Shown here piece after piece: positions 19,728 to 27,598 of a stretch of 64,000 nucleotides of DNA (within the stretch, counting starts at the first letter, position 1; the number at the start of each line of letters is the position of its first letter). The notes beneath the pieces are model-generated. The model did not search any database. It was not told the DNA's origin and worked only from the letters and a program-made list of their open reading frames with translations. Origin of the DNA: JBBIRG01 sp964410965 (GTDB taxonomy: Bacteria > CLD3 > SB21 > JBBIRG01); contig CAYPIY010000003.1 in the NCBI GenBank assembly GCA_964410965.1, positions 124,001-188,000 of the forward strand, in the 5' to 3' direction. Position numbers and translations under genes: made by a program.

Positions 19728-20321
19728 TTATTCCCTCGGCATTTTCGACGCCGCTTCGATGGCTTCCTGTTTTGCCATTGCCTCACGGATTTCAGCGGCG
19801 CGTTTTTCAGCCGCTTTCGCCGCCTTGATGACCCGGTCGCGCTCTATCGAATCCAGCGTTTTCAGCCGGTCGGCGGCCAGCGTCCCGCTCTCGCCCGACG
19901 GTCTCAGACCGACCGCGTCAAGGCACAACCGTACGAATTCCTCGCGCCGGTCGGGATCGCTCAGAAACAATTCAGCTTTGACTAATTTCGCGAGTGAAAC
20001 GAAATGATGATCAAACAATTTCAGCACGGAGTCGGCGGGAAGTTTCCGCGCGATAAACCACTCGTCATGATAAAACCAGCAGGCGATCATCGTGAGATTG
20101 ATCCAATTTCGGTTAGCGCCGGTTTGATTCAGATGAAATTCCGCGAGTTTCTCACGGCTGGCCGTCACTCCGCAGGCTTCCCTCAGGCAATCGCCGATCA
20201 CCGCTGGCGGAAAGATATCCGGGGCTGACTTTTTATCCGCGGGAAGAATGAATTCCTGCGGGCATTCCGCGAGCCGTCTCAGCAAATATTCTAACTGCGG
20301 ACCTTCTTTTTTTACCGTCAT
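19728..20321 (-). CDS. Unknown protein, fourth gene of the MoxR/VWA cassette
   Basis: 197 residues, not recognised. The N-terminal half is helical (QLEYLLRRLAECPQEFI). The middle has FHLNQTGANRNWINLTMIACW and WFIARKLPADSVLKLF. A DPDRREEFVRLCLDAVGLRP segment follows, then a charged Ala/Glu/Lys-rich helix (about 155-197) that looks like a coiled coil. There is no signal peptide or membrane segment, so it is cytoplasmic. Its ATG overlaps the stop of the zincin-VWA gene by four bases (ATGA), which ties it to the same transcript and probably the same complex. It could be an adaptor or substrate-specificity subunit, which is inference only. Confidence 0.8.
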   Translation of the reverse strand: MTVKKEGPQLEYLLRRLAECPQEFILPADKKSAPDIFPPAVIGDCLREACGVTASREKLAEFHLNQTGANRNWINLTMIACWFYHDEWFIARKLPADSVLKLFDHHFVSLAKLVKAELFLSDPDRREEFVRLCLDAVGLRPSGESGTLAADRLKTLDSIERDRVIKAAKAAEKRAAEIREAMAKQEAIEAASKMPRE

Positions 20322-22063
20322 ATCGTATTTCCGTATTGTTTTCGGCTGAACGCGCGGGCGAACTGAACGAGTTCCGCCCAGTCGCGGATGGGGAAAATAT
20401 CCCAGCCCTGCTTGTGCGCGCGCTTCAGATGTTTATCGTTTTGCCAGTCGGAATATAAATTCAGAACCATCGTTCCCCCGGCACGCCCTTTCTCCAATGC
20501 CATCGCGGAGATGTCCCAGCCGCTGTTGCCCTGTTCGTCCTTTTCGAACATTGTCGTCACGCCGTCGTCGGAGATGATCAGGATATGCGCTTTCCGGTCC
20601 TCCGGCTTACGCGGAAAATACGTGTCACGCAGTTTATGGATCGGGAACGCGGTGCCGTCGCCCAGATAGCCGGTCAGTATTCTCAGGATGGCCTGTTCAT
20701 CGCGCACGAATCCCTGCGTCGTGTCAAACTGGTTCTTTCCGCTCCACAGCGTCGCCTGCACTTTCGCGCCCGCTCTCAGCGCGGAAAGGCTGATGATCGC
20801 CCCTGCCAGCGTCAGGTAGGATACTGAATGCTGGGGATTCGGCATCGAGCCGGAACAATCCACATACAAATCGAGATCGACGGGAATTTTCTCCGGCAAG
20901 GAACCTTCCGTCGTTCCATACACCTGCTCCACCGTCGTGTAACCCGGGATGACATACGGGCTGCGTATCGCCGATTCCGTCCAGTGGATCTGATCCACCG
21001 GGGAACCGATGTCCCAGACATCGAATCCTTCCGGCAAAGGTTCTTTGCTTTGCGGCTGGAGGATTACGGGAAAGGGTATGAGATGGGGCAGCGCCTGTTC
21101 CCTGTAATACCGCACGGCGATATCATGTTCGCTGAGATCCAGGCCGAGGCTTTTGATGATCTGTCCGTACTCGAACGGCTGACGGGCTTGTCCGCGGGAT
21201 TGACCCGGTTGTGATTCATCCGCGGAACCTGAAAGATCTCCTGAACCTTCGGCGTCGTCATTGTCGTCAAACGCGGGATGCAGGTTGCCCTTCATCTCGC
21301 CCGGGTCGATAGTGCTGAGGCCGTCGGGGAAACCGTTTTCGCCGGTATTCATGGTATCCTGCCAGACGCTCATGATCTGCTGAACCGCGGCGCCTCCGTC
21401 CTTAAGGAGATACGGCATGCACAGCGCGGCGAAACGGCCGGAGCCGTCGAGCCAGTCGCGCGCGTAATTGCGGATCAGCCGTGCGCCGAGCTGGGCGTCG
21501 CCTTCGAGTTTATCGTCAATCGCGCCTTTGGCCAGCGATCCCTTGGGGGCGAGCCATAATATCTCGCAGATCCGCATGTAAAAGGTCCACATCGCGTCCG
21601 CGGACGAATCGTTGATCGTACGGTACACTCCCGCGATGTCCAGCTTGTGCTGACGGACGAGCCGGTCGTTGATCATCAGGTCGGTGTAAAGGTTCGCGAT
21701 CATCGGCGCCAGGTATTCTTTGCCGGGCAATGCCCGCCTCATCCGCGCGATCATCCTCGCCTGGTCGCTCAGGTCGCCCGGGCAGTACACGTGATGCCCG
21801 ATTTCATGACTCATGACCTCAAGGCCGAAACGCTCGAGCTTCAGTTTCTGCACGAGCCTCAGGCTGATCACGACAGCCTGGTCCGTCAGCCGTATCATCG
21901 CGAAGGATTGAGACAATAAGGCTTCTTTTTCGTCGTTGGCCGTGAAGCACCAGCGGGGTTCTGATAATTTGGTAAACCGGCTCCAGACGGCAAGAGCCTG
22001 CGGCCAGAGACGTTTCCATGCCGACTGGATTGATTGCAGAGGAATTTGAAATTCAACCGTCAT
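20318..22063 (-). CDS. Zincin-like metallopeptidase / von Willebrand factor A fusion
   Basis: 581 residues. The N-terminal half has a zinc-protease signature HEIGHH (HExxH at residues 86-90) followed 35-40 residues later by NLYTDLMINDRLV, the arrangement of DUF2201/COG3864-type putative metallopeptidases. An acidic, Ser/Gly/Gln-rich linker (about 260-295) follows. The C-terminal VWA domain has an intact MIDAS: DCSGS (Asp402), a Thr in GDGTAFP and an Asp in IISDDGV. VWA proteins paired with MoxR ATPases act as metal-dependent binding partners that pass client proteins to the ATPase. It overlaps both neighbours by four bases. No signal peptide, so it acts in the cytoplasm. Confidence 0.85.
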   Translation of the reverse strand: MTVEFQIPLQSIQSAWKRLWPQALAVWSRFTKLSEPRWCFTANDEKEALLSQSFAMIRLTDQAVVISLRLVQKLKLERFGLEVMSHEIGHHVYCPGDLSDQARMIARMRRALPGKEYLAPMIANLYTDLMINDRLVRQHKLDIAGVYRTINDSSADAMWTFYMRICEILWLAPKGSLAKGAIDDKLEGDAQLGARLIRNYARDWLDGSGRFAALCMPYLLKDGGAAVQQIMSVWQDTMNTGENGFPDGLSTIDPGEMKGNLHPAFDDNDDAEGSGDLSGSADESQPGQSRGQARQPFEYGQIIKSLGLDLSEHDIAVRYYREQALPHLIPFPVILQPQSKEPLPEGFDVWDIGSPVDQIHWTESAIRSPYVIPGYTTVEQVYGTTEGSLPEKIPVDLDLYVDCSGSMPNPQHSVSYLTLAGAIISLSALRAGAKVQATLWSGKNQFDTTQGFVRDEQAILRILTGYLGDGTAFPIHKLRDTYFPRKPEDRKAHILIISDDGVTTMFEKDEQGNSGWDISAMALEKGRAGGTMVLNLYSDWQNDKHLKRAHKQGWDIFPIRDWAELVQFARAFSRKQYGNTI

Positions 22064-23094
22064 GCCGGTACCGCCGCGATCAGGGTGATGGAATGTGAAT
22101 AAGGATGCGTCACGGCGAATGTCCCGTTCAGCGCGGCATGGGAACTCGCGTTCGCTAATTCCGTGAAAACGCCGTCAAGATTGCCGTAACTGACGGTACC
22201 GTTCGGGAAATAAATGAAATCGCTTTTTGGACGGGCCGTTTCTGCGGATCCGGGATCGACAGGCAGGAACACTTGTCCGTAGCAATCCGCGTGCAATGTC
22301 CACGCCTGATCGCCGCAAACCGCGCGTAATTCTGATCCCGCGGTTACCACTTTCGGCGGACGTATGAACACTCCGCCGTATCCTGTAAATCGTCCGGCAT
22401 GCGCGACTACGGATAATTTCAGCGGAGGCAAAATATTCAGAGCGGCTTGTTCGTGGCTGATCCAGGGATTATCCGTCATCCTCGCAAGAGCCGTATTTAT
22501 TTTTTCCTGATCGCCGTCCGGTTTCAGGCGCAATAAACTCCGCTGAAGTTCGGGCGGCGAAGTTTGGATAATGTCCAGCGCTTTTGTTCTGTAATGAGCC
22601 ATCCCGCTTTGCCACGCCGCGGCAAACCCCGCGCGGAGCAATTCATCGTACGTTTTACAGGAACCGCCGCAGTAAGTGACGGACTTCACCCAATCATCCG
22701 GCCGTGTGCCCGGTGTCGAGCAGAGTTGAATCAGCGCTCGCGTCATATGCCTTAAAAAATCACCGGGCTGATCCGCGAGAAAACCGGGCAATCCCGTGAC
22801 GATGTCTTTGATATATATATCCAAACGTTCAAATTTTTTAATTCCTCCGAGAAAATTACTGCGCATCAGATCAAGTAACGAGATATAAAGCGCGTCCGTA
22901 ACGCGTTCTACGGTTTCATCGGAATGATCCTGCAGACGGTCAACCGCGGGCGCGAGAATATCGAGCAGATAATACGTGAAGATTTCATGATCCAGCGAGG
23001 GTTTCGCGTTTCTCGCCATCATGAACAGCGAATTGTAGCGGCTGCGGTTTTTCCTGAGAATGGCGGCCAGCTGGCCGGAGATCAGGTTTTCCAT
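22060..23094 (-). CDS. Unknown protein, second gene of the MoxR/VWA cassette
   Basis: 344 residues, family not recognised. Residues 1 to about 195 are predicted mostly helical (IFTYYLLDILAPAVDRLQ; LYISLLDLMRSNFLGGIKKF) with a CGGSC motif. From about 205 the sequence turns beta-rich and glycine-rich (AGRFTGYGGVFIRPPKVV; FIYFPNGTVSYGNLDGVF). It has no signal peptide, membrane span or enzyme motif that I can see. It starts 13 bases inside the end of the AAA ATPase gene, and its TGA overlaps the ATG of the zincin-VWA gene, so all are translationally coupled. By position it is a core subunit of this cassette. Confidence 0.8.
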   Translation of the reverse strand: MENLISGQLAAILRKNRSRYNSLFMMARNAKPSLDHEIFTYYLLDILAPAVDRLQDHSDETVERVTDALYISLLDLMRSNFLGGIKKFERLDIYIKDIVTGLPGFLADQPGDFLRHMTRALIQLCSTPGTRPDDWVKSVTYCGGSCKTYDELLRAGFAAAWQSGMAHYRTKALDIIQTSPPELQRSLLRLKPDGDQEKINTALARMTDNPWISHEQAALNILPPLKLSVVAHAGRFTGYGGVFIRPPKVVTAGSELRAVCGDQAWTLHADCYGQVFLPVDPGSAETARPKSDFIYFPNGTVSYGNLDGVFTELANASSHAALNGTFAVTHPYSHSITLIAAVPA

Positions 23095-24665
23095 TTCAGC
23101 CAGCGAAGATAATTGGTGTAACGCTGATGCAGGTATTTCAGTTTGAGAATGTCATCGAACATGTGGCCGTAAAGTTTGCGTCCCTTGCTCCAGTCGGCGA
23201 GTACGCGCTCGATTTTCACAAGCTGCGCCTTCACGTCTTTTTCCGGAACGCCTTCCAGTCCGCGGTTGAATACATCCTCAAGGTCTTTGACCGGATCCTG
23301 TCGGTCGAGATCGAGCCGGTCGTACTCGGCGCAGGAAAGGTCGAACAGTTTCCTGATCCAGCTTACATGATCCACGCGGTACACCGTTTGTCCGGGCTGT
23401 TCGAAGAACGGCGAGTCGGAATTCTGGATGAGCTTGTCGTGAAGAACGAACGGAATGATCTGCCGGACATCTTCGAACGACACTTCATCCGCGCCCCGGA
23501 AATACGCCATGGCCTTGACGAATATCATCACCGTCATGAACGACCGGACGGAAAGCCCGTTCTTCGTCTGGCTGCCGAGGTCCTTCAGCAAGTCTTTCCC
23601 GGTCTCGGCGGTCATCAGTGTTTTGAAATCGATTCCGGAAAGTTTGACCGTGTCTTTGGTTTTGTATTCGATCTGTTCGCCGCCGCCCTCGAATAATTCA
23701 AAATGGCTGGTGAAAAACTCGATGCGCCTCAGCAGTCCCGCCGGCAGGGCTATTTTCCGGATGTCTTTTCCGGCGGCGTCGAGTTCGGCTTCGGTGAAAA
23801 TGATTTCTTTCGGGACGACCTCTTCCGGCTGGATATGATGCTCGACGCGGAACAGCAGTTCGTTCAGGAAACGGGTATTGAAATGCAGAGCCTGCACGAT
23901 AATATCGATGCGGTCTCTCAGCGCCTCGATGACCTGGTAGGTTCCTCCGCCGGCGTCGTCGTTCGCAGTGAGGTACCACGCGGCTTCCGGGCATTCGTAG
24001 ATCTGGTCGAGCATTTCGGCGTAATTGTCGGCGAGCACCGTCAGCAGGGCCGACTGTGTGCGCGTGGGTATGCGGTTGTACTCGTCGATGATTTTCACGC
24101 GCATGGTCAGCCATTTGCGCCACGCGATTCGGATATCGTCCATGGATTTCGCGCTGATCATGTCCGACGGCATGGGATTGCCGAGCAGGTCGGAGATCGT
24201 CATCTGCGGCTGGCCGTGCTGAATCGCGCGCCGGATTTCTTTCAGCGAATATCCTGCGAGAACGCCCATCAGTATGGCGCTGGCGGTCTTACCTCTTCCC
24301 GGGCCGCCGACGAGCAGGCAGCGCCGGCGTACCGCGAGATTCAGGAGCGGAAGAAGGATAAAGCTGGAGTAACTCTGTCCCGAAGGGAGAACGACTTTGG
24401 TTTTGGAATCGCCGAACGTAAACGACTGGTTCGGGCCGTCATTATATTCGATATCGTAAAACGGCGAGATGATCGCGTGATTGGTGATCCAGAAATACGC
24501 CTGACGGAGTTTCTCGTCAAGTCCGGATCCAGCCGCGGTTTCATCCGGGGCCTTTGAGGAATCATCCTGGTAGAGATCGGCAACGTCGAATTCCTTTTTA
24601 ACGCTCGTTTTTGTGGGGTTGGTCGGTGATTCGGATATTTTTTTAATTGATTGTACGGGATCCAT
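23082..24665 (-). CDS. MoxR-type AAA+ ATPase, first gene of the cassette
   Basis: 527 residues; ATG 24665 has GGAG seven bases upstream. The ATPase core is complete: Walker A GGPGRGKTAS (about 117-126), Walker B VKIIDEYNRIPTRTQSALL (about 190), sensor 1 YLTANDDAGGGTYQVIEAL and arginine region LRDRIDI. This is the MoxR pattern, in which such ATPases remodel or mature client proteins together with VWA partners. There is an N-terminal extension of about 100 residues, including a disordered Thr/Ser/Lys start, and a long C-terminal helical region (about 350-527) not found in short MoxR proteins. It leads a four-gene overlapping operon. Confidence 0.9.
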   Translation of the reverse strand: MDPVQSIKKISESPTNPTKTSVKKEFDVADLYQDDSSKAPDETAAGSGLDEKLRQAYFWITNHAIISPFYDIEYNDGPNQSFTFGDSKTKVVLPSGQSYSSFILLPLLNLAVRRRCLLVGGPGRGKTASAILMGVLAGYSLKEIRRAIQHGQPQMTISDLLGNPMPSDMISAKSMDDIRIAWRKWLTMRVKIIDEYNRIPTRTQSALLTVLADNYAEMLDQIYECPEAAWYLTANDDAGGGTYQVIEALRDRIDIIVQALHFNTRFLNELLFRVEHHIQPEEVVPKEIIFTEAELDAAGKDIRKIALPAGLLRRIEFFTSHFELFEGGGEQIEYKTKDTVKLSGIDFKTLMTAETGKDLLKDLGSQTKNGLSVRSFMTVMIFVKAMAYFRGADEVSFEDVRQIIPFVLHDKLIQNSDSPFFEQPGQTVYRVDHVSWIRKLFDLSCAEYDRLDLDRQDPVKDLEDVFNRGLEGVPEKDVKAQLVKIERVLADWSKGRKLYGHMFDDILKLKYLHQRYTNYLRWLKWKT

Positions 24666-24710
24666 ATAGACGCTCCGGGGGTTGTATATAATGTTACAAT
24701 ATACTAAGTT

Positions 24711-24740
24711 ATTTTAATTCATAAAACTAAAATATATCAA
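24711..24740 (-). promoter_or_regulatory. Candidate sigma70 promoter of the MoxR/VWA cassette
   Basis: On the minus strand TTGATA (24740-24735) and TAAAAT (24716-24711) are 18 bases apart, each five of six to consensus. A transcript would start near 24704, leaving a leader of about 40 bases before the ATG at 24665. Confidence 0.45.
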
Positions 24741-24799
24741 CGTTTATGGTTTCTAAAAAATATATAATCTAATATCATCATATTTTTGATAACATTTGT

Positions 24800-24828
24800 T
24801 TGACAATTTTATTGAAAAGCATTATGCT
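24800..24828 (+). promoter_or_regulatory. Sigma70 promoter of the PEGA/barrel gene
   Basis: A perfect TTGACA (24800-24805) lies 17 bases from TATGCT (24823-24828), 44 bases before the ATG at 24873. It is the best promoter match seen here. With the cassette promoter it forms a divergent pair in an AT-rich gap of about 200 bases. Confidence 0.6.
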
Positions 24829-24872
24829 TTGTCATAATAAACTTAATCTATCAAAGATCAGCGGTCTTGATT

Positions 24873-26243
24873 ATGCGTAAAGTATTTCTATTTCTTTTCT
24901 TCTTTAACTATGTGCAATTATTAGCTCAATCTGATACGACTGTTTCGATAATAGTATCATCAAATTATATTAATGCGAATATAATAATTGACGGTATTGA
25001 AACCGGCCTGACGACGCCTGCGGTTATTCACGGCGTACAAACCGGATCTCATAAAATAAAATTGAGCTGGAATTATCTCGTAACGGGTACAGAATACGCG
25101 GCGGAGGAAATTGTTGACGTGAAAAGGGATCGTGATTCATTTTATGTTGAATTCAAACCGGTAACCGTTGGTATTGTATGCAACGCCCAGAAGACCGAGT
25201 TATATTTAAATGGATTTCTCAAAGGTAATGGATCGGACATTGTCCTCGACAGCATCATTCCGGGCACTTATACAATGCATATCAAACAGCCGTTTGGAAT
25301 TATTGCCGAGAAGAAAGTGTACTTCGCACCAAACAGTTCCGATTGTCCGGTTGAGTGTTTCGTATTTGGTAATCTGCATGTGACATCGGATGAGATTGAC
25401 AATGTCCCTGTTTTCCTGAACGGCAAGATAACGGATCAATCTGTGCCGGCCGTATTTACTAAATTACTTGTCGGGGAATATGAGGCGTCTGTAAAAGTTA
25501 AAGGCGAAATTTTTTCAAAAAAAATTATTGTTAAACCGGATGAGGATGTGTACGTAACCATTAACCCAAAACAAATTGACAGAGAATCCCGTGAACAGAA
25601 GGCGATCAACGACAGTTTGTACAAAGCGCAAAAAAAAGCATTAGCCGCAAAAAAAAGACAAGATGAATTGAACAAAGAGCAAAATACGATAAATAGTAAT
25701 GTTAATGAATACTATCGTTCAAAAATGAATGTTATTCTCGGCGGTAATTATTCATACGTGAATACGAAAAACAGCGAAGAAGATGGCGTGGGTGTTAATG
25801 TCGGTTTTGGTTACGATTACCCCATAAGGAAATTTGCACTTTTTCAATGTGAAATATCATACGCTAATAAATCGATTAAAAGAATGGATGAAACAAATAC
25901 CATTAACATGATTTCCTTGTCACTAAACCTGAAAAAGTATTTTACTGGTTTGTTATATTTAAAAGGGGGAATTGAATTTGAGAAATTTTTAAATTATAAA
26001 AAATGGCCTTTTTTTTATGAGGAATCTCAACCAGGAGAGGATTTTTTTTTCAAAACATACCCTAACAAGTATTTTATTAATTATCATTTTAATATCGGAG
26101 TACATTTTTCAAAACGTTTTTATGGCGAGATTTCATTTTCGACCTCTCTTCAGAAATTTTGTGTCAAAGCCAAAGATTATAACAAAAAATTTCACACTCT
26201 GTATATGAATTATGGTTATTCAATCTATTTGTTCGGTCAGTAA
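24873..26243 (+). CDS. PEGA-domain outer-membrane beta-barrel protein
   Basis: 456 residues from ATG 24873, chosen because the signal peptide (MRKVFLFLFFFNYVQLLAQ) starts there rather than at the TTG six bases earlier. Residues about 20-225 hold three PEGA-like units, for example NIIIDGIETGLTTPAVI, TELYLNGFLKGNG and VPVFLNGKITDQSVPAVF. A Lys/Gln-rich helical stretch (about 230-275) follows. The last 175 residues alternate like an outer-membrane beta-barrel and end near an aromatic-rich GYSIYLFGQ. It is probably an outer-membrane protein with a periplasmic or surface carbohydrate- or protein-binding part. Its base composition is much more AT-rich than the cassette beside it, which suggests a separate history. 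Confidence 0.8.
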   Translation: MRKVFLFLFFFNYVQLLAQSDTTVSIIVSSNYINANIIIDGIETGLTTPAVIHGVQTGSHKIKLSWNYLVTGTEYAAEEIVDVKRDRDSFYVEFKPVTVGIVCNAQKTELYLNGFLKGNGSDIVLDSIIPGTYTMHIKQPFGIIAEKKVYFAPNSSDCPVECFVFGNLHVTSDEIDNVPVFLNGKITDQSVPAVFTKLLVGEYEASVKVKGEIFSKKIIVKPDEDVYVTINPKQIDRESREQKAINDSLYKAQKKALAAKKRQDELNKEQNTINSNVNEYYRSKMNVILGGNYSYVNTKNSEEDGVGVNVGFGYDYPIRKFALFQCEISYANKSIKRMDETNTINMISLSLNLKKYFTGLLYLKGGIEFEKFLNYKKWPFFYEESQPGEDFFFKTYPNKYFINYHFNIGVHFSKRFYGEISFSTSLQKFCVKAKDYNKKFHTLYMNYGYSIYLFGQ

Positions 26244-26424
26244 ACTTGAGGTGTTACGTTATAGATTGAAGATACAAGACCAGTTTGACCGTTGTTATAT
26301 CAGATATAATTTGTTTAAAATCGTGGAATGCTTGTGATTTTGCCAAGATTCGGAGATAAACGACGTTGAACGATTATTGAATCAATGTTTTTAAACGCCA
26401 CGCATCTTTCAACAGAAGAAATCA

Positions 26425-26793
26425 TCATCTCACATGATGCCAGTCAAATATCCAGTATATCATTGCTTTGATTATGTCCGCGGGAACGGTACTGTTTTGC
26501 TTATAAAAATTTATTTCTTCAGTCGTATCAGCGAAAAAGGGGATCTGTTTGCGGGAATGGTATCGTTGAACATAATACTCTTTATACCGCTCAACAAATT
26601 CGATGCTGTTCTGATAGACACCGATATACGATAAAAATGATTTTTTGATTTCCGCTTCCGAATATCCCGGGAAATATTTCTGTATCACTTTGACGGCCCG
26701 GGTTTCACTTTTACCGTAATTCCCATACTCGACGAAATTACGGGTTACAAACAACAGGCGATCTTCAAAGGACAGTTTTCTGTGTTTAGGCAT
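26425..26793 (-). CDS. Small hypothetical protein
   Basis: 122 residues, not recognised. It begins MPKHRKLSFEDRLLFVTRNF and is rich in aromatic and basic residues with predicted helices throughout (YRSEAEIKKSFLSYI-like segments). No signal peptide, membrane segment or enzyme motif is visible. It lies 53 bases downstream of the TauE-type permease gene on the same strand, so it could be the last gene of the uvrA/permease transcript. Coding status is supported by length, strand context and the absence of a better frame on either strand, but by no known homologue. Confidence 0.6.
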   Translation of the reverse strand: MPKHRKLSFEDRLLFVTRNFVEYGNYGKSETRAVKVIQKYFPGYSEAEIKKSFLSYIGVYQNSIEFVERYKEYYVQRYHSRKQIPFFADTTEEINFYKQNSTVPADIIKAMIYWIFDWHHVR

Positions 26794-26846
26794 ATGGCCG
26801 GTACCGGGTTCTTCCTGCGGAAGAATGTTGCCGGGTCAGAAATGAA

Positions 26847-27584
26847 TCATATCATTTCCAGCAGGTTTTTCATGAAAAGGACGAATCCGCTGGCAACCAG
26901 CAGAAATATGATGAGGTATTTCACGGTATTTTCTTTCAGTTTCAGATCCACTCGTACTCCGATGGCCATGCCGGCGATGACTCCCGGGATAAGGATCAGC
27001 GCGTACTGAATGACTTCCGGAGACATGATGCCGGCGATGATATACGATATTAACCGGAACAGGTTATCGAATAAAAAGACACTGCAGATGTTGGCCCTAA
27101 ACTCGTTTCGGCCGGAGGTCATCCGGTTCACGTATGCGATGATGGGGGCAGCAATCCCGTACAGTCCTGAAAGAAGGCCCGAAATAAGTCCTGTGGCAAT
27201 CAGCACGGCTTTGTTTCCGGTTGCGGATGAATGGATCCTGTGGCGCCAGAGCATTTCCAGTCCCACGCCCGCGATCACGATGCCGAGCATGGCTTTGAGA
27301 AGATGATCCTCGGCCAGTTTCAGGAAGAGGACTCCGGGCACGGCTCCAAGCGCGAGCATGATCATCAGGGGAAAGATGATTTTCAGACGGATGTGATTGC
27401 GCTCACGCCATACGATATAAGCGTTGGTGGGCAGACTGAACAGCAGGTCCACGGGTGTTGTGATCCGGTTTGAAATGACGAACGAGAACAGAGGCGCCAT
27501 GATCAGCGTATTGCCGAAACCGGTGATGCCTTTGATGAAATAGGCGATGAAAACGGCGAAAAGCAAATAAGAAATCTCGTACAA
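26847..27584 (-). CDS. TauE/SafE-family sulfite/organic anion permease
   Basis: 245 residues, about seven or eight hydrophobic segments. The N-terminus FIKGITGFGNTLIMAPLFSF and the internal repeat GLISGLLSGLYGIAAPIIAYV are the paired GxxxGxGGG-like motifs of the TauE/SafE (DUF81) family. These inner-membrane proteins export sulfite, sulfoacetate or related anions, but the substrate here is not predictable. It starts 14 bases after the uvrA stop codon, so the two are probably co-transcribed. Confidence 0.9.
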   Translation of the reverse strand: MYEISYLLFAVFIAYFIKGITGFGNTLIMAPLFSFVISNRITTPVDLLFSLPTNAYIVWRERNHIRLKIIFPLMIMLALGAVPGVLFLKLAEDHLLKAMLGIVIAGVGLEMLWRHRIHSSATGNKAVLIATGLISGLLSGLYGIAAPIIAYVNRMTSGRNEFRANICSVFLFDNLFRLISYIIAGIMSPEVIQYALILIPGVIAGMAIGVRVDLKLKENTVKYLIIFLLVASGFVLFMKNLLEMI

Positions 27585-27598
27585 TGAATCTTGCCCGG

